From the NCBI GenBank assembly GCA_937892395.1, contig CALAGJ010000114.1, positions 1 through 14,623 on the forward strand: a stretch of 14,623 nucleotides of DNA, in the 5' to 3' direction. Made by a program: the position numbers and the translations under genes. The number at the start of each line of letters is the position of its first letter. Position 1 is the first letter of the stretch. Shown piece by piece: positions 7,871-14,623 of the stretch. The stretch is from an uncultured Parafilimonas sp. GTDB taxonomy: Bacteria > Bacteroidota > Bacteroidia > Chitinophagales > Chitinophagaceae. The notes beneath the pieces are model-generated. The model saw nothing but the letters and a program-made list of their open reading frames with translations, searched no databases and was not told the DNA's origin.

Positions 7871-8149
7871 TTGTTGGTGACAAGGCAATACGGAGATATA
7901 GGATATAAATTTTTATTTTGTAATTGTTGGTCATCCCTTGTTGTAAGAGATTCATCATAAAATATAATAAACTCAAAGCCCCTTTAAATAGACTTCCCCC
8001 AAAAAGTTAGACACTAATTGGGGGTACATGATATTGATAAATCATACATATTCAAAAATTGATTCGGTATTTTATCCCTACGGGAAATGATTAGCATTAT
8101 ACCAACATTTATTTGGTAAATGGAATTAAAAGTTATCTTAGAATTAAGC
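7871..8149. other. Gene-poor region after gcvP
   Basis: No convincing gene. It holds a weak inverted repeat at the gcvP stop (ACCAAC 7862-7867 / GTTGGT 7873-7878, no T run), an 11-bp direct repeat (TAATTGTTGGT at 7868 and 7921), and the IS-end-like sequence annotated separately. The longest plus ORF here is only 20 codons (from ATG 8028). Confidence 0.5.
7990..8024. mobile_element. Possible solo IS3-family terminal repeat remnant
   Basis: The stretch reads AGACTTCCCCCAAAAAGTT followed by AGACAC, closely resembling the outer ends of many IS3-family elements (C-tract, AAAAAGTT, then a GACA-type motif). It also forms an inverted repeat, CCCCCAA (7996-8002) with TTGGGGG (8018-8024). No transposase ORF and no second end are seen, so at most it is a relic. 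Resemblance is from memory of IS ends, not from a search. Confidence 0.3.
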
Positions 8150-8520
8150 TTAACTCACTGAAGCTTTCAGCAAAAATTTTACCGTACCAATAATACGTTG
8201 CATGTCTCTGATTTTGTTTTGTAGATTAGAAAGTCTATAAATATATTTGTTCAAGCTACAAGTCCAACAAGCAATAAAAGAAAAAGTAAATATAAAGGAA
8301 TTTTCCAAGTATAATATTGAAAATCTGATTGTGAAATAGTTAGAAATTCGGATACCTTTTCTATAATAAATTTTGTGTCATCATTTTTTGGTAGGTCTGA
8401 GGTGAACTCTTTAATTACAGCCAACTGCATACAATAATTTCTGTAGTCAATATCCGCTTCAATAATGCGTAGATAAAAATAAGCTTTGTAAATTGTACAT
8501 GTAAGAATTATGTATTTCGA
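8150..8520 (-). pseudogene. Probable frameshifted small membrane-protein gene
   Basis: On the minus strand, an open frame from 8520 to TGA 8251-8253 encodes 89 residues. The first ATG is at 8430, giving a 59-residue product. It has a soluble helical part (MQLAVIKEFTSDLPKNDD...), then WKIP and a strongly hydrophobic segment (LYLLFLLLLVGLVA). A second frame, open from upstream of this segment, continues past that stop to TAA 8150-8152. It encodes a coiled-coil-like tail containing SLNKYIYRLSNLQNKIRDMQ and ending FLLKASVS. Read together they look like one gene (soluble domain, transmembrane helix, amphipathic tail) broken by a frameshift near 8250-8290, where A-rich runs lie. No intact start is evident upstream. 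I cannot name the family. It could instead be an intact 59-residue protein with chance coding downstream. Confidence 0.42.
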
Positions 8521-8751
8521 TCAGTATCATTTGAAAAATTTGATAGGCAGATATTTAATATTCCTAGCTGTGTCATTTTATGGATTCTTGTAAAATTTGC
8601 AATTGGAATAACTCTTATTCAATAAGCAAGATTTTAGAATATTATAGAACCGTAATAAATCTATAGAAATATTCGCACCATAAATATGAACAAATTATAT
8701 ATCTTGCGCAACGGGAAAGCTGCACACAATTTTTTGTATTAAACTCAACAA
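8521..8751. other. AT-rich gap before the 98-aa ORF, with an in-frame 18-codon ORF
   Basis: Contains ATG 8686 to TAA 8740-8742 (MNKLYILRNGKAAHNFLY), in the same frame as the following GTG-started gene, plus a TTGCGCAA palindrome at 8704-8711. No promoter consensus is clear. The short ORF could be a leader peptide or the original N-terminus cut off by a nonsense mutation. Confidence 0.35.
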
Positions 8752-9048
8752 GTGGAAATAATTTTAGGATCAATTTATGCCTTGCTTCCATTCCTACACA
8801 TCATTGCTGTATTAGGATTGTTATTAAAAATAATTTTACCTATTGGCTTTGATAGTCTCAATCCGGTATATGTTATTACAAGTTATTTTAAATTTTACAA
8901 TAAAGAAGCTGCAGATACTGGAAACTCTTGGAGAAGACTCTATGTAAAATCAAATAATTTCATTAACTACTATACATATACTTGGTTATTTATCTGCATC
9001 ATGTGTCTTATTGCATTTGGAGATCTTGGATTTAGCCAAACCAATTAA
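8752..9048 (+). CDS. Unrecognised 98-aa two-helix membrane protein
   Basis: I do not recognise this protein. It has two predicted membrane helices, about residues 6-30 (LLPFLHIIAVLGLLLKIILP) and 73-92 (YTYTWLFICIMCLIAF). A 40-residue polar loop between them contains KFYNKEAADTGNSWRRLY. The only usable start after the upstream stop TAA 8740-8742 is GTG 8752, which has no visible ribosome-binding site. An ATG at 8686 lies in the same frame but before that stop, so the gene may be truncated. Its TAA ends one base before the stop of the convergent glycosyltransferase. Composition is plausible for a gene, but expression is uncertain. Confidence 0.55.
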   Translation: MEIILGSIYALLPFLHIIAVLGLLLKIILPIGFDSLNPVYVITSYFKFYNKEAADTGNSWRRLYVKSNNFINYYTYTWLFICIMCLIAFGDLGFSQTN

Positions 9049-9049
9049 C

Positions 9050-10213
9050 CTACAAATATTTTTTATAGATTTCTATCAGCTTAGCACCTATATGCTGATA
9101 TGAAAAATCATGAGCAGTAGCTGCAATGGACTTGCTATTAAAAGGCATAGTTTCAATGCACTTATGGAGTGTGGCAGCAAGTTGTTTAGGATTTTCTGTT
9201 TCTGCAAAAAATGCATTTATACCTTCTAAAAGATATTCTCTAAATACGGGTAAATCACTTACCACAACTGGAATGCCACTGGCTATAGCTTCCATATTTA
9301 CACAACCAAATGTTTCAAATCTTGAATAGAGTACTAAAGCATCAGCATGCTGTATCAGCTTGAACAATGACTGCTGTGTGGTTTCTGGAATCCATGCTAT
9401 ACAATCATCAATTGCCAAATCCTGCGCCAATTGTTTTAAATCAGATCTGCAAGGTCCTACTATTTGTAATAAAAAAGCTTGAAGATATTCATGCTTTAAT
9501 GTATGAAATGCCCTTAGCATATCCTCCGGATTTTTTTGTGCAGTAAGCGTTGATATATGAATAAAAGTAGGGATGCCATCTTTAATTGGCGTATTGTTAT
9601 CAGTTTTAAATATATCCATATTCACAACATTATAAATTGGCTGTAGATGCCGAATAGGAAAATGCTGCTGAAAAGAATGACCCAATGCATTAGATACTGG
9701 AAGAAAGCAGGATACACGGCTAAAGATAATGCGTAAAGCATTTGTTCTCCAAAAACCAAAACCAGGCTTAAATGGTTTAGCTTCGGGCATATACCCACTG
9801 TATTGTTCTGTAATAAAATATGGAGTTCTATAAAAAAAATGATGCAATAACGCAACCCAACCTGCCCTTAATGCAATGTGCACATGTATCAAATCTATCT
9901 TCCCATTTTTTGTTTTATATTGAAGTATCATTTTGTGATACAAACACAAAGCATAACAGTAAGATGCAAGTTTTTCAATACCAAATAAATTGGGCATACT
10001 GTAGTATGCAATGGAGTAGGTAAGGTTTACAAATTTATCATCCTGGTAATTTTCAATGATTGTTTTCCCATAAGACTTTAAACGACGTTTTACATGAATC
10101 ACATGTACTGGTTTAAACAGCGAAACTGCCTCTGCATGTCGCTTTATAAAATCTCCGTTTAGCGGTTCTTCTTTACTTGGAAACCATGAAGCAAGCCATA
10201 CAATTTTATTCAT
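9050..10213 (-). CDS. GT4-family glycosyltransferase
   Basis: This is a GT-B fold, retaining glycosyltransferase of 387 residues that transfers a sugar from a nucleotide donor to a growing glycan at the cytoplasmic face of the membrane. The N-terminal Rossmann half begins NKIVWLASWFPSKEEPLNGDFI, the acceptor-side start typical of this family, and includes DLIHVH (107-112). The C-terminal donor half has the STLTAQKNPED loop with K227, likely contacting the donor phosphate. It also has the E-x7-E motif E300-TFGCVNM-E308 followed by AIASGIPVV. The ATG overlaps the end of the upstream flippase gene by 8 nt (ATGAATAA), so the two are co-transcribed and translationally coupled. Donor and acceptor sugars cannot be read from sequence. 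Confidence 0.93.
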   Translation of the reverse strand: MNKIVWLASWFPSKEEPLNGDFIKRHAEAVSLFKPVHVIHVKRRLKSYGKTIIENYQDDKFVNLTYSIAYYSMPNLFGIEKLASYCYALCLYHKMILQYKTKNGKIDLIHVHIALRAGWVALLHHFFYRTPYFITEQYSGYMPEAKPFKPGFGFWRTNALRIIFSRVSCFLPVSNALGHSFQQHFPIRHLQPIYNVVNMDIFKTDNNTPIKDGIPTFIHISTLTAQKNPEDMLRAFHTLKHEYLQAFLLQIVGPCRSDLKQLAQDLAIDDCIAWIPETTQQSLFKLIQHADALVLYSRFETFGCVNMEAIASGIPVVVSDLPVFREYLLEGINAFFAETENPKQLAATLHKCIETMPFNSKSIAATAHDFSYQHIGAKLIEIYKKYL

Positions 10214-11552
10214 TAATTTCAGTTTGTATTATGGCTTCAGTTTTATTCATTGTATCTTTTTGAATAAGCATATTCATCATCCATTTCAAATCAGTTCGCT
10301 TGAATCCAATAAAATTCAAAATAGAAACATCTATATTTTTTCTGATGATGATACACGAGTAAAACAATAATATAAAATAGGCACAGGTACTAACTCCTGC
10401 TGCTGCTATAGTTCCATACAATGGTACGGTAAAATGATAAGCAATGAATGCAAAGATTAATGCGATGCCTGCCGATATAACATTTTGCCTTACTTGACCC
10501 ATACCGCCAATCCATGCAGCAAGAATATTATGAATAGACAAAAAATAAATTCCCGGCAATAAAATTAATAACGGAGTAGTCATTGTTTTAAAACTATCCC
10601 CAAAAATCAGCGGAAAAATAGTATTGCCAATTACACCAAATATTATAAACAATATTAAAAAAAACAAACCAAAAAGCCTGCAAATGATTTCAATTTGTTC
10701 TACCATATTTTTATCATCTTTTTTATAGGCTACTTGTGGAAAGACAACAGCAGCAGCTATTTGCGGCAGTATGAGTAGCATTTGCCCCAAACGAGAGGCC
10801 TGTAAATAATTGCCCAAATCGGCAGCTGTACAGATGCTGCTTTGCTTTAGGAACCAGGCATCCATTCTATATACTAAAAAGAAAAAAACATTTGCCCAAA
10901 GGGCAATAAAAGAATACGAAAACACTTGCTTCAAGGTATATCCATGCATATTTACTTTTGACTGCGTATTTCCCTTTTTTAATACAACAAGAAAATACAA
11001 AATCAAACCAGAAATAAATATTGCAGTGAAATAAGTGAGAAAGATTTGGTTTGTTCCCTTTTCTAAATGGATGAAGAGAAATGAAATGATAAGAAAACAA
11101 AAATTTGATACAGCCTGTACCGCATAAGGAAGAAAAAATGATTGATTGGCCTGTAACCATGCTCCACTAAAATTAATAAGACACTGCCCCGTTATAAATA
11201 AAAAAATATATAGAGAGAATTGAAAAGGCATAGCGATAGCAGTTAGATGAAATAATGTGAAACAGTAATGAATTAAAATCACTCCAATCAAACCCGCTAT
11301 CAAGCTCCATACGGGTATCAACAAAGTAAGCCAAGGCACAGTTTTATGCCTTGCTACATAGTATGTAATACCCGAATCTAATGTAATGCTAACTATAAGT
11401 TGGATAAAAGATAATATGACCAGTGTATAGAAAAAATTACCTGCTACTTCTGCCTGTAGATATCTAGACAAAAAAATGGTAACTGCTAAAACCGTGATAT
11501 AATATATACCACGACCAAGCATACTATGTGCCAGCAGTTTTTGAATATGCAT
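10206..11552 (-). CDS. Oligosaccharide/polysaccharide flippase (Wzx-like, MOP superfamily)
   Basis: This integral membrane protein of 448 residues, with about 12-14 hydrophobic segments, resembles polysaccharide flippases that move lipid-linked glycans across the inner membrane. The N-terminus HSMLGRGIYYITVLAVTIFLSRYL and the paired-helix layout are typical, as is the central RMDAWFLKQ...ADLGNYLQASRLGQ stretch. I chose ATG 11552 over the in-frame TTG at 11561, because a TAnnTTTG element overlaps the TTG and ends 6 nt before the ATG. It is coupled to the downstream glycosyltransferase (8-nt overlap), which fits joint action on one surface glycan. No polymerase or ligase gene is in the window. 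The hydrophilic C-terminal tail (about 30 residues) is longer than the membrane domain needs. Confidence 0.88.
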   Translation of the reverse strand: MHIQKLLAHSMLGRGIYYITVLAVTIFLSRYLQAEVAGNFFYTLVILSFIQLIVSITLDSGITYYVARHKTVPWLTLLIPVWSLIAGLIGVILIHYCFTLFHLTAIAMPFQFSLYIFLFITGQCLINFSGAWLQANQSFFLPYAVQAVSNFCFLIISFLFIHLEKGTNQIFLTYFTAIFISGLILYFLVVLKKGNTQSKVNMHGYTLKQVFSYSFIALWANVFFFLVYRMDAWFLKQSSICTAADLGNYLQASRLGQMLLILPQIAAAVVFPQVAYKKDDKNMVEQIEIICRLFGLFFLILFIIFGVIGNTIFPLIFGDSFKTMTTPLLILLPGIYFLSIHNILAAWIGGMGQVRQNVISAGIALIFAFIAYHFTVPLYGTIAAAGVSTCAYFILLFYSCIIIRKNIDVSILNFIGFKRTDLKWMMNMLIQKDTMNKTEAIIQTEINE

Positions 11553-11558
11553 GTGGTG

Positions 11559-11566
11559 CAAATTTA
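11559..11566 (-). promoter_or_regulatory. Putative -7 promoter element of the flippase-glycosyltransferase operon
   Basis: The minus strand reads TAAATTTG, an exact TAnnTTTG match, 6 nt before ATG 11552. The nearest upstream TTG is 26 nt away, longer than usual. As with prfB, normal spacing would give an almost leaderless mRNA. It implies transcription separate from the symporter gene 122 bp upstream. Confidence 0.45.
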
Positions 11567-11673
11567 GGGCAGATGGATGCTGTAGTAATTTTCAATAATG
11601 AGAAAATAATTTTTAAAATCTGTTGATAAAATATTTTTTGAAAACAAACTTAATCGAAAGCTATTTACAAAGC

Positions 11674-13410
11674 TCATTTTGCAGGAGCTCGCATAAAATG
11701 AATGAAGCCAGTCAATAATAAAACCAATAACGCACCTACAACATTCAACCACAAAAAGCCAAATCCTATTATGCCATTATAATCAAGTGCAAATAATGTG
11801 ATAACAAATATTTCGGCTATCAATGCTCCCCAAAATACAGCATGTCCATTCACTTTTTTAAAGTAAAAAGCAATTAAAAAAATGCCAAGTATGACTCCAT
11901 AAAACAGTGACCCAAAAATATTGACAACCTCTATCAAGCTTCCCAATTTATTACTGAACTGTGCTACCACAATACAAAAAATACCCCATCCCAATGTAAA
12001 CCATTTGCTCAAATGATATTGTTTTTCCTGATGCTCATCAGAAGCGGTGGCATGGGGGCGGTGCTGCTTGATACGGCAATAAAAATCAATCATCGTACAG
12101 GCTGCCAATGCATTGAGCGCAGCGGCAATAGATCCCCAAGATGCAAGAAAAATGATAGCTATGAGCAAACCCACCAATCCCGCAGGAAGATTATCAACTA
12201 CATATCTTATAAAAATATAATTGGTATCGTTGGTATCAATGGATGTATCGGCTTTTTGTAAAATTGATTTATAATTATTTCTGATTTGCTGTACCACGCT
12301 TTGTGCATGTTGTAAGTCCTGTTTGAATTGATTGGTCTGCTGATCATTTATCTTTAGTGCTTGTACGTAAGCCGCTGCAGCTGCTTGTTGTTTGATTTGT
12401 GCATGCTCAAACTTTGCTTCAGTATGTTTTAAGCTATCTCCAAAAGCAGTTTGATACACATCCGGGTTTATAGTCTTATTAAAAAAAATAGGGCCACTGT
12501 TAAACTGATAAAAAGCAAACAACAATACGCCAAGCAAAAGAATAAAAAATTGCATGGGCACTTTTACTAATCCATTCATCAATAAACCCAATCTACTTTC
12601 AGTTATGTTTTTTGCTACAAGATATCTTCCTACCTGGCTTTGATCCGTGCCAAAATAAGAGAGTGCTAAAAACAAACCGCCAATTATGCCACTGATTATA
12701 TTGTAGCGGTCTTTCCATTCAAATCCATTTTCGCCAAAACCTGATGTGATAATATTTACTTTTCCCGCAGCGCCACTCACTCTTAGCGCATCAGCAAATC
12801 CGATTCCCTCAGGAAGATGATCTACCATATACCAACCTGCAATAAACATGGCAGAAAAAATAATGACCATTTGCACGGTCTGTGTATATGCCACTGCCTT
12901 TGCTCCTCCAGACACGGTGTATATAATCAATAACCCACCCATAAAAATATTCGTCCAGAAAATATCCCATCCCATTATAGATGACAGAATAAGTGATGGT
13001 GCATAGATGCTGATACCTGTACTTAATCCTCTCGATAATAAAAAAAGAGACGCCGTAAATACCCTTGTTTTTACATCAAATCTTTGTTCTAAATATTCAT
13101 AAGCGGTAAATACATGTAGCTTCTTATAAATAGGTACAAAGCTTACCGCAATAATTATCATAGCAATGGGTAAACCAAAATAGTACTGCACGAATCTCAT
13201 GCCATCTGTAAATGCCTGACCCGGTGCACTGAGGAATGTGATGGCACTTGCCTGTGTACCCATTATACCGAGCAAAACCAAATACCAGGGCATAGATTTA
13301 TTACTCAAAAAATAACCCTGTAAATTTTTGGTAGTGCGTCCTTTCCATAGGCCATATCCTATGATAGAAGATAGTGTTAGTATGAGTACAATCCAATCTT
13401 TACTACTCAT
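11674..13410 (-). CDS. Sodium:solute symporter (SSF/SLC5 family) with coiled-coil insert
   Basis: Na+-coupled secondary transporter of the SSF (LeuT-fold) family in the inner membrane, 578 residues with about 13 helices. Family features: the N-terminal helix followed by YFLSNKSMPW; TQASAITFLSAPGQ (52-65) in the first core helix; FTAYEYLEQRF (101-111); SGGAKAVAYTQTVQ (167-180); and SYFGTDQSQVGRYL (251-264). These resemble the iodide/monocarboxylate/vitamin branch of SLC5, but the substrate cannot be assigned. Unusually, residues about 312-398 form a long hydrophilic, Gln/Ala-rich, coiled-coil-like insert between two helices, after YQFNSGPIFF and before the helix starting near PAGLVGLLIA. The gene overlaps the 38-aa ORF upstream by ATGA, so the two are translationally coupled. 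Confidence 0.94.
   Translation of the reverse strand: MSSKDWIVLILTLSSIIGYGLWKGRTTKNLQGYFLSNKSMPWYLVLLGIMGTQASAITFLSAPGQAFTDGMRFVQYYFGLPIAMIIIAVSFVPIYKKLHVFTAYEYLEQRFDVKTRVFTASLFLLSRGLSTGISIYAPSLILSSIMGWDIFWTNIFMGGLLIIYTVSGGAKAVAYTQTVQMVIIFSAMFIAGWYMVDHLPEGIGFADALRVSGAAGKVNIITSGFGENGFEWKDRYNIISGIIGGLFLALSYFGTDQSQVGRYLVAKNITESRLGLLMNGLVKVPMQFFILLLGVLLFAFYQFNSGPIFFNKTINPDVYQTAFGDSLKHTEAKFEHAQIKQQAAAAAYVQALKINDQQTNQFKQDLQHAQSVVQQIRNNYKSILQKADTSIDTNDTNYIFIRYVVDNLPAGLVGLLIAIIFLASWGSIAAALNALAACTMIDFYCRIKQHRPHATASDEHQEKQYHLSKWFTLGWGIFCIVVAQFSNKLGSLIEVVNIFGSLFYGVILGIFLIAFYFKKVNGHAVFWGALIAEIFVITLFALDYNGIIGFGFLWLNVVGALLVLLLTGFIHFMRAPAK
13379..13393. repeat. 15-bp direct repeat, copy 1 (in symporter helix 1)
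   Basis: AGTATGAGTACAATC. On the minus strand it encodes the IVLIL stretch of symporter residues 7-11. The identical 15 bp recurs 71 bp away in the upstream micro-ORF, in the same codon phase. Confidence 0.7.
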
Positions 13411-13523
13411 GAAAATCGTTTAGTAAGCCAGAAAAAAATACAGATACAAAGTATGAGTACAATCACAACTGTTATATACCAGTGATTCCATTTTTTAAAG
13501 AGAGGCACTTTATCATTTTGCAT
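13407..13523 (-). CDS. 38-aa single-helix membrane micro-protein coupled to the symporter
   Basis: ATG 13523 to TGA 13407-13409 encodes MQNDKVPLFKKWNHWYITVV and continues through a hydrophobic helix (VVIVLILCICIFFWL) to a basic end, TKRFS. The layout is a short charged, tryptophan-containing N-terminus, one membrane span and a positive C-terminus. Its last codon and stop overlap the symporter start (TCATGA; 4-nt ATGA overlap at 13407-13410), the classic sign of translational coupling. Small membrane partners encoded just upstream of SSF symporters are known in other families (such as DUF4212- or YhdT-type subunits). This one is much shorter, and I cannot assign it to a named family. The role as a transporter accessory peptide is inferred from position. 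Nothing in the 122 bp upstream is a clear promoter. Confidence 0.72.
   Translation of the reverse strand: MQNDKVPLFKKWNHWYITVVIVLILCICIFFWLTKRFS
13450..13464. repeat. 15-bp direct repeat, copy 2 (in 38-aa ORF helix)
   Basis: Identical to 13379-13393. It encodes IVLIL inside the single hydrophobic helix of the 38-residue ORF. Confidence 0.7.
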
Positions 13524-13645
13524 GGCGGTGTAATATAGAGTGCAACTTATCTAAATAAAAAATTCAACATGAGATATTATATGAATGTAACCAAGTTTTA
13601 ACTATACCACATCATATTGAAAAGCATTGGCTAAAAATATAGGTG

Positions 13646-14623
13646 TTAATTTACAAAACTCCACCATATACCCAACCGAAACCAGAAGCCTCTTGCGCCA
13701 TAGTTTGGTGCGGTAAAATTAAATTTTGTAAATGCAAAACCATCCTTTTCATTGATAGAATTTAAGCCCTCTGCACGTATAAATCCTTTGAAACTTTTTA
13801 TCCTGAAATGGAGAAACAAATTCACATCCGGTCTGTTATTTAGCTGCGTTGTATCCTGATATATAAACTGTCCGGTAAGCGGGCTATAATTATCACCTTT
13901 ATAGGGTAAATAGTATCTGAATTCTACGCCGGTACTTAAGTTGAGGTTTGTAAAGAATATACCCTCAAAAGCAATACGGTTGCGGGTAAGCGCAAATGGT
14001 ACGTTTACTGGTGGGTTTCCTGCGGACTGTTGGATGTATAATTCACTATACCAGTTCCAGTGCTTTGCTAAACTGAATTTTTTTTGTGCATTCAGCTGTA
14101 ATAAATTGAAAAGGGTGGACTCCTGCGCCGGCTTAAAAAAATCTTTAAAATACAAATAGTTACTGATGATGTAATAATTCGCATCTAACTTTAAATCAAG
14201 GCCCGGTATTTCTAACTGCGCCAGTGCCCTAATGGTATTTTCGTTATTAATTCCTTTGTCAGAAAATATGGGATAACTGCTTGCACTATTTTGGAAAATA
14301 AAGGAAGGTGTTCTATTTACATTTTGCAACCCAACTAGTAAGCTGCCTTTATTATTTATTAAACTCTTTTTTAAACTTGCCAGAAAATTATAGTTGCCTG
14401 CATAAGGCCCGGTCAGATAAAATTTTCCAAATGCTTCAATATCCCAAAGTTTATTTCTTGTTCGGTTTCGATACTCGCCGCTTACATAAATATTATTCAT
14501 GGCAGTATCGGCATATTCAAAACTTCCCTTTATATTTTCGAGGCCCGCTCCTGCTTTAAAAAATTGATTGAGGTTGTTTTTTTCGGGGAATGAAATGATG
14601 CTGAAATCATTGGTAAGCTGCTG
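13646..14623 (-). CDS. Putative outer-membrane porin, C-terminal part (5' end beyond window)
   Basis: The frame is open to the right edge (codon 14621-14623), so the ATG at 14500 is internal and 325 residues are visible, with no N-terminus or signal peptide. The sequence is a string of alternating polar/hydrophobic beta strands with aromatic girdle residues, e.g. NNIYVSGEYRNRT, LDLKLDANYYIISNYLYF, WNWYSELYIQQSAG and LSTGVEFRYYLPYK. It ends in an aromatic strand (RGFWFRLGIWWSFVN). This is typical of a beta barrel and resembles the Bacteroidota 'putative porin' family. The last residue is N rather than F/W, as seen in some of these proteins. It lies 122 bp upstream of the symporter micro-ORF on the same strand, so a shared uptake role is possible but unproven. 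Confidence 0.75.
   Translation of the reverse strand, partial: QQLTNDFSIISFPEKNNLNQFFKAGAGLENIKGSFEYADTAMNNIYVSGEYRNRTRNKLWDIEAFGKFYLTGPYAGNYNFLASLKKSLINNKGSLLVGLQNVNRTPSFIFQNSASSYPIFSDKGINNENTIRALAQLEIPGLDLKLDANYYIISNYLYFKDFFKPAQESTLFNLLQLNAQKKFSLAKHWNWYSELYIQQSAGNPPVNVPFALTRNRIAFEGIFFTNLNLSTGVEFRYYLPYKGDNYSPLTGQFIYQDTTQLNNRPDVNLFLHFRIKSFKGFIRAEGLNSINEKDGFAFTKFNFTAPNYGARGFWFRLGIWWSFVN

Noticed and set aside
7862..7878. Inverted repeat ACCAAC/GTTGGT at the gcvP stop as a terminator
   Set aside because: Only 6 bp with a 5-nt loop, low GC and no following T run; not convincing.
7868..7931. 11-bp direct repeat TAATTGTTGGT as transposon target duplication
   Set aside because: Only 53 bp apart, longer than typical IS3 duplications, and nothing element-like between the copies.
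8704..8711. TTGCGCAA palindrome as operator
   Set aside because: Eight bases, single occurrence and inside a short ORF; no supporting context.
11553..11561. TTG 11561 as flippase start
   Set aside because: It overlaps the TAnnTTTG element; ATG 11552 is the stronger codon and preserves the family N-terminus.
1..14623. CRISPR arrays, tRNA/rRNA genes, complete insertion sequences
   Set aside because: I found no regularly spaced repeats, no tRNA- or rRNA-like stretches, and no transposase or paired IS ends.

Overview
The window is a piece of a low-GC (roughly 37% by eye) bacterial chromosome, most likely Bacteroidota and plausibly Chitinophagales. This rests on recurrent TAnnTTTG-type -7 promoter elements, the lack of Shine-Dalgarno sequences in front of genes, and gene types common in that phylum: a WCGDS thioredoxin-fold/TPR protein, a putative outer-membrane porin, and a sodium:solute symporter with a cytoplasm-sized insert. 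The genus assignment is inference.

Left part (1-4990). A 5'-incomplete thioredoxin-fold/TPR gene runs rightward and converges on a 621-residue cysteine-containing protein of unknown function with two transthyretin/carboxypeptidase-regulatory-like beta modules. A strong hairpin lies between them. A 444-bp gene-free AT-rich gap follows. Then comes prfB (peptide chain release factor 2), whose full reading frame needs the classic +1 programmed frameshift at CTT-TGA-C. prfB shares its stop region with a convergent small stand-alone cobalamin-binding protein.

Middle (4967-9050). A well-formed promoter drives gcvP, the full-length fused glycine decarboxylase. Behind it is an 880-bp poorly coding stretch. 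It holds a sequence resembling a lone IS3-family end, a probable frameshifted membrane-protein gene on the minus strand, and an unrecognised 98-residue two-helix membrane protein preceded by an in-frame 18-codon ORF. This looks like a decaying or accessory locus.

Right part (9050-14623), all on the minus strand. A MOP-type oligosaccharide flippase is translationally coupled to a GT4 glycosyltransferase (8-nt overlap). Upstream of them is an SLC5-like symporter coupled (ATGA overlap) to a previously skippable 38-residue single-helix ORF. The right edge carries the C-terminal part of a putative beta-barrel porin.

Functional links: prfB, the B12 protein and gcvP are housekeeping or central-metabolism genes that share no pathway visible here. 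The flippase and glycosyltransferase plausibly act together in surface-glycan assembly. The porin and symporter could form an outer/inner-membrane uptake route, but only their adjacency supports that. The most interesting items are the symporter-coupled micro-ORF, the 621-residue cysteine-containing protein without signal peptide, the frameshifted gene in the gap, the palindrome abutting the prfB frameshift signal, and a recurring TTTGC-N5-ATG start context suggesting leaderless or near-leaderless mRNAs.
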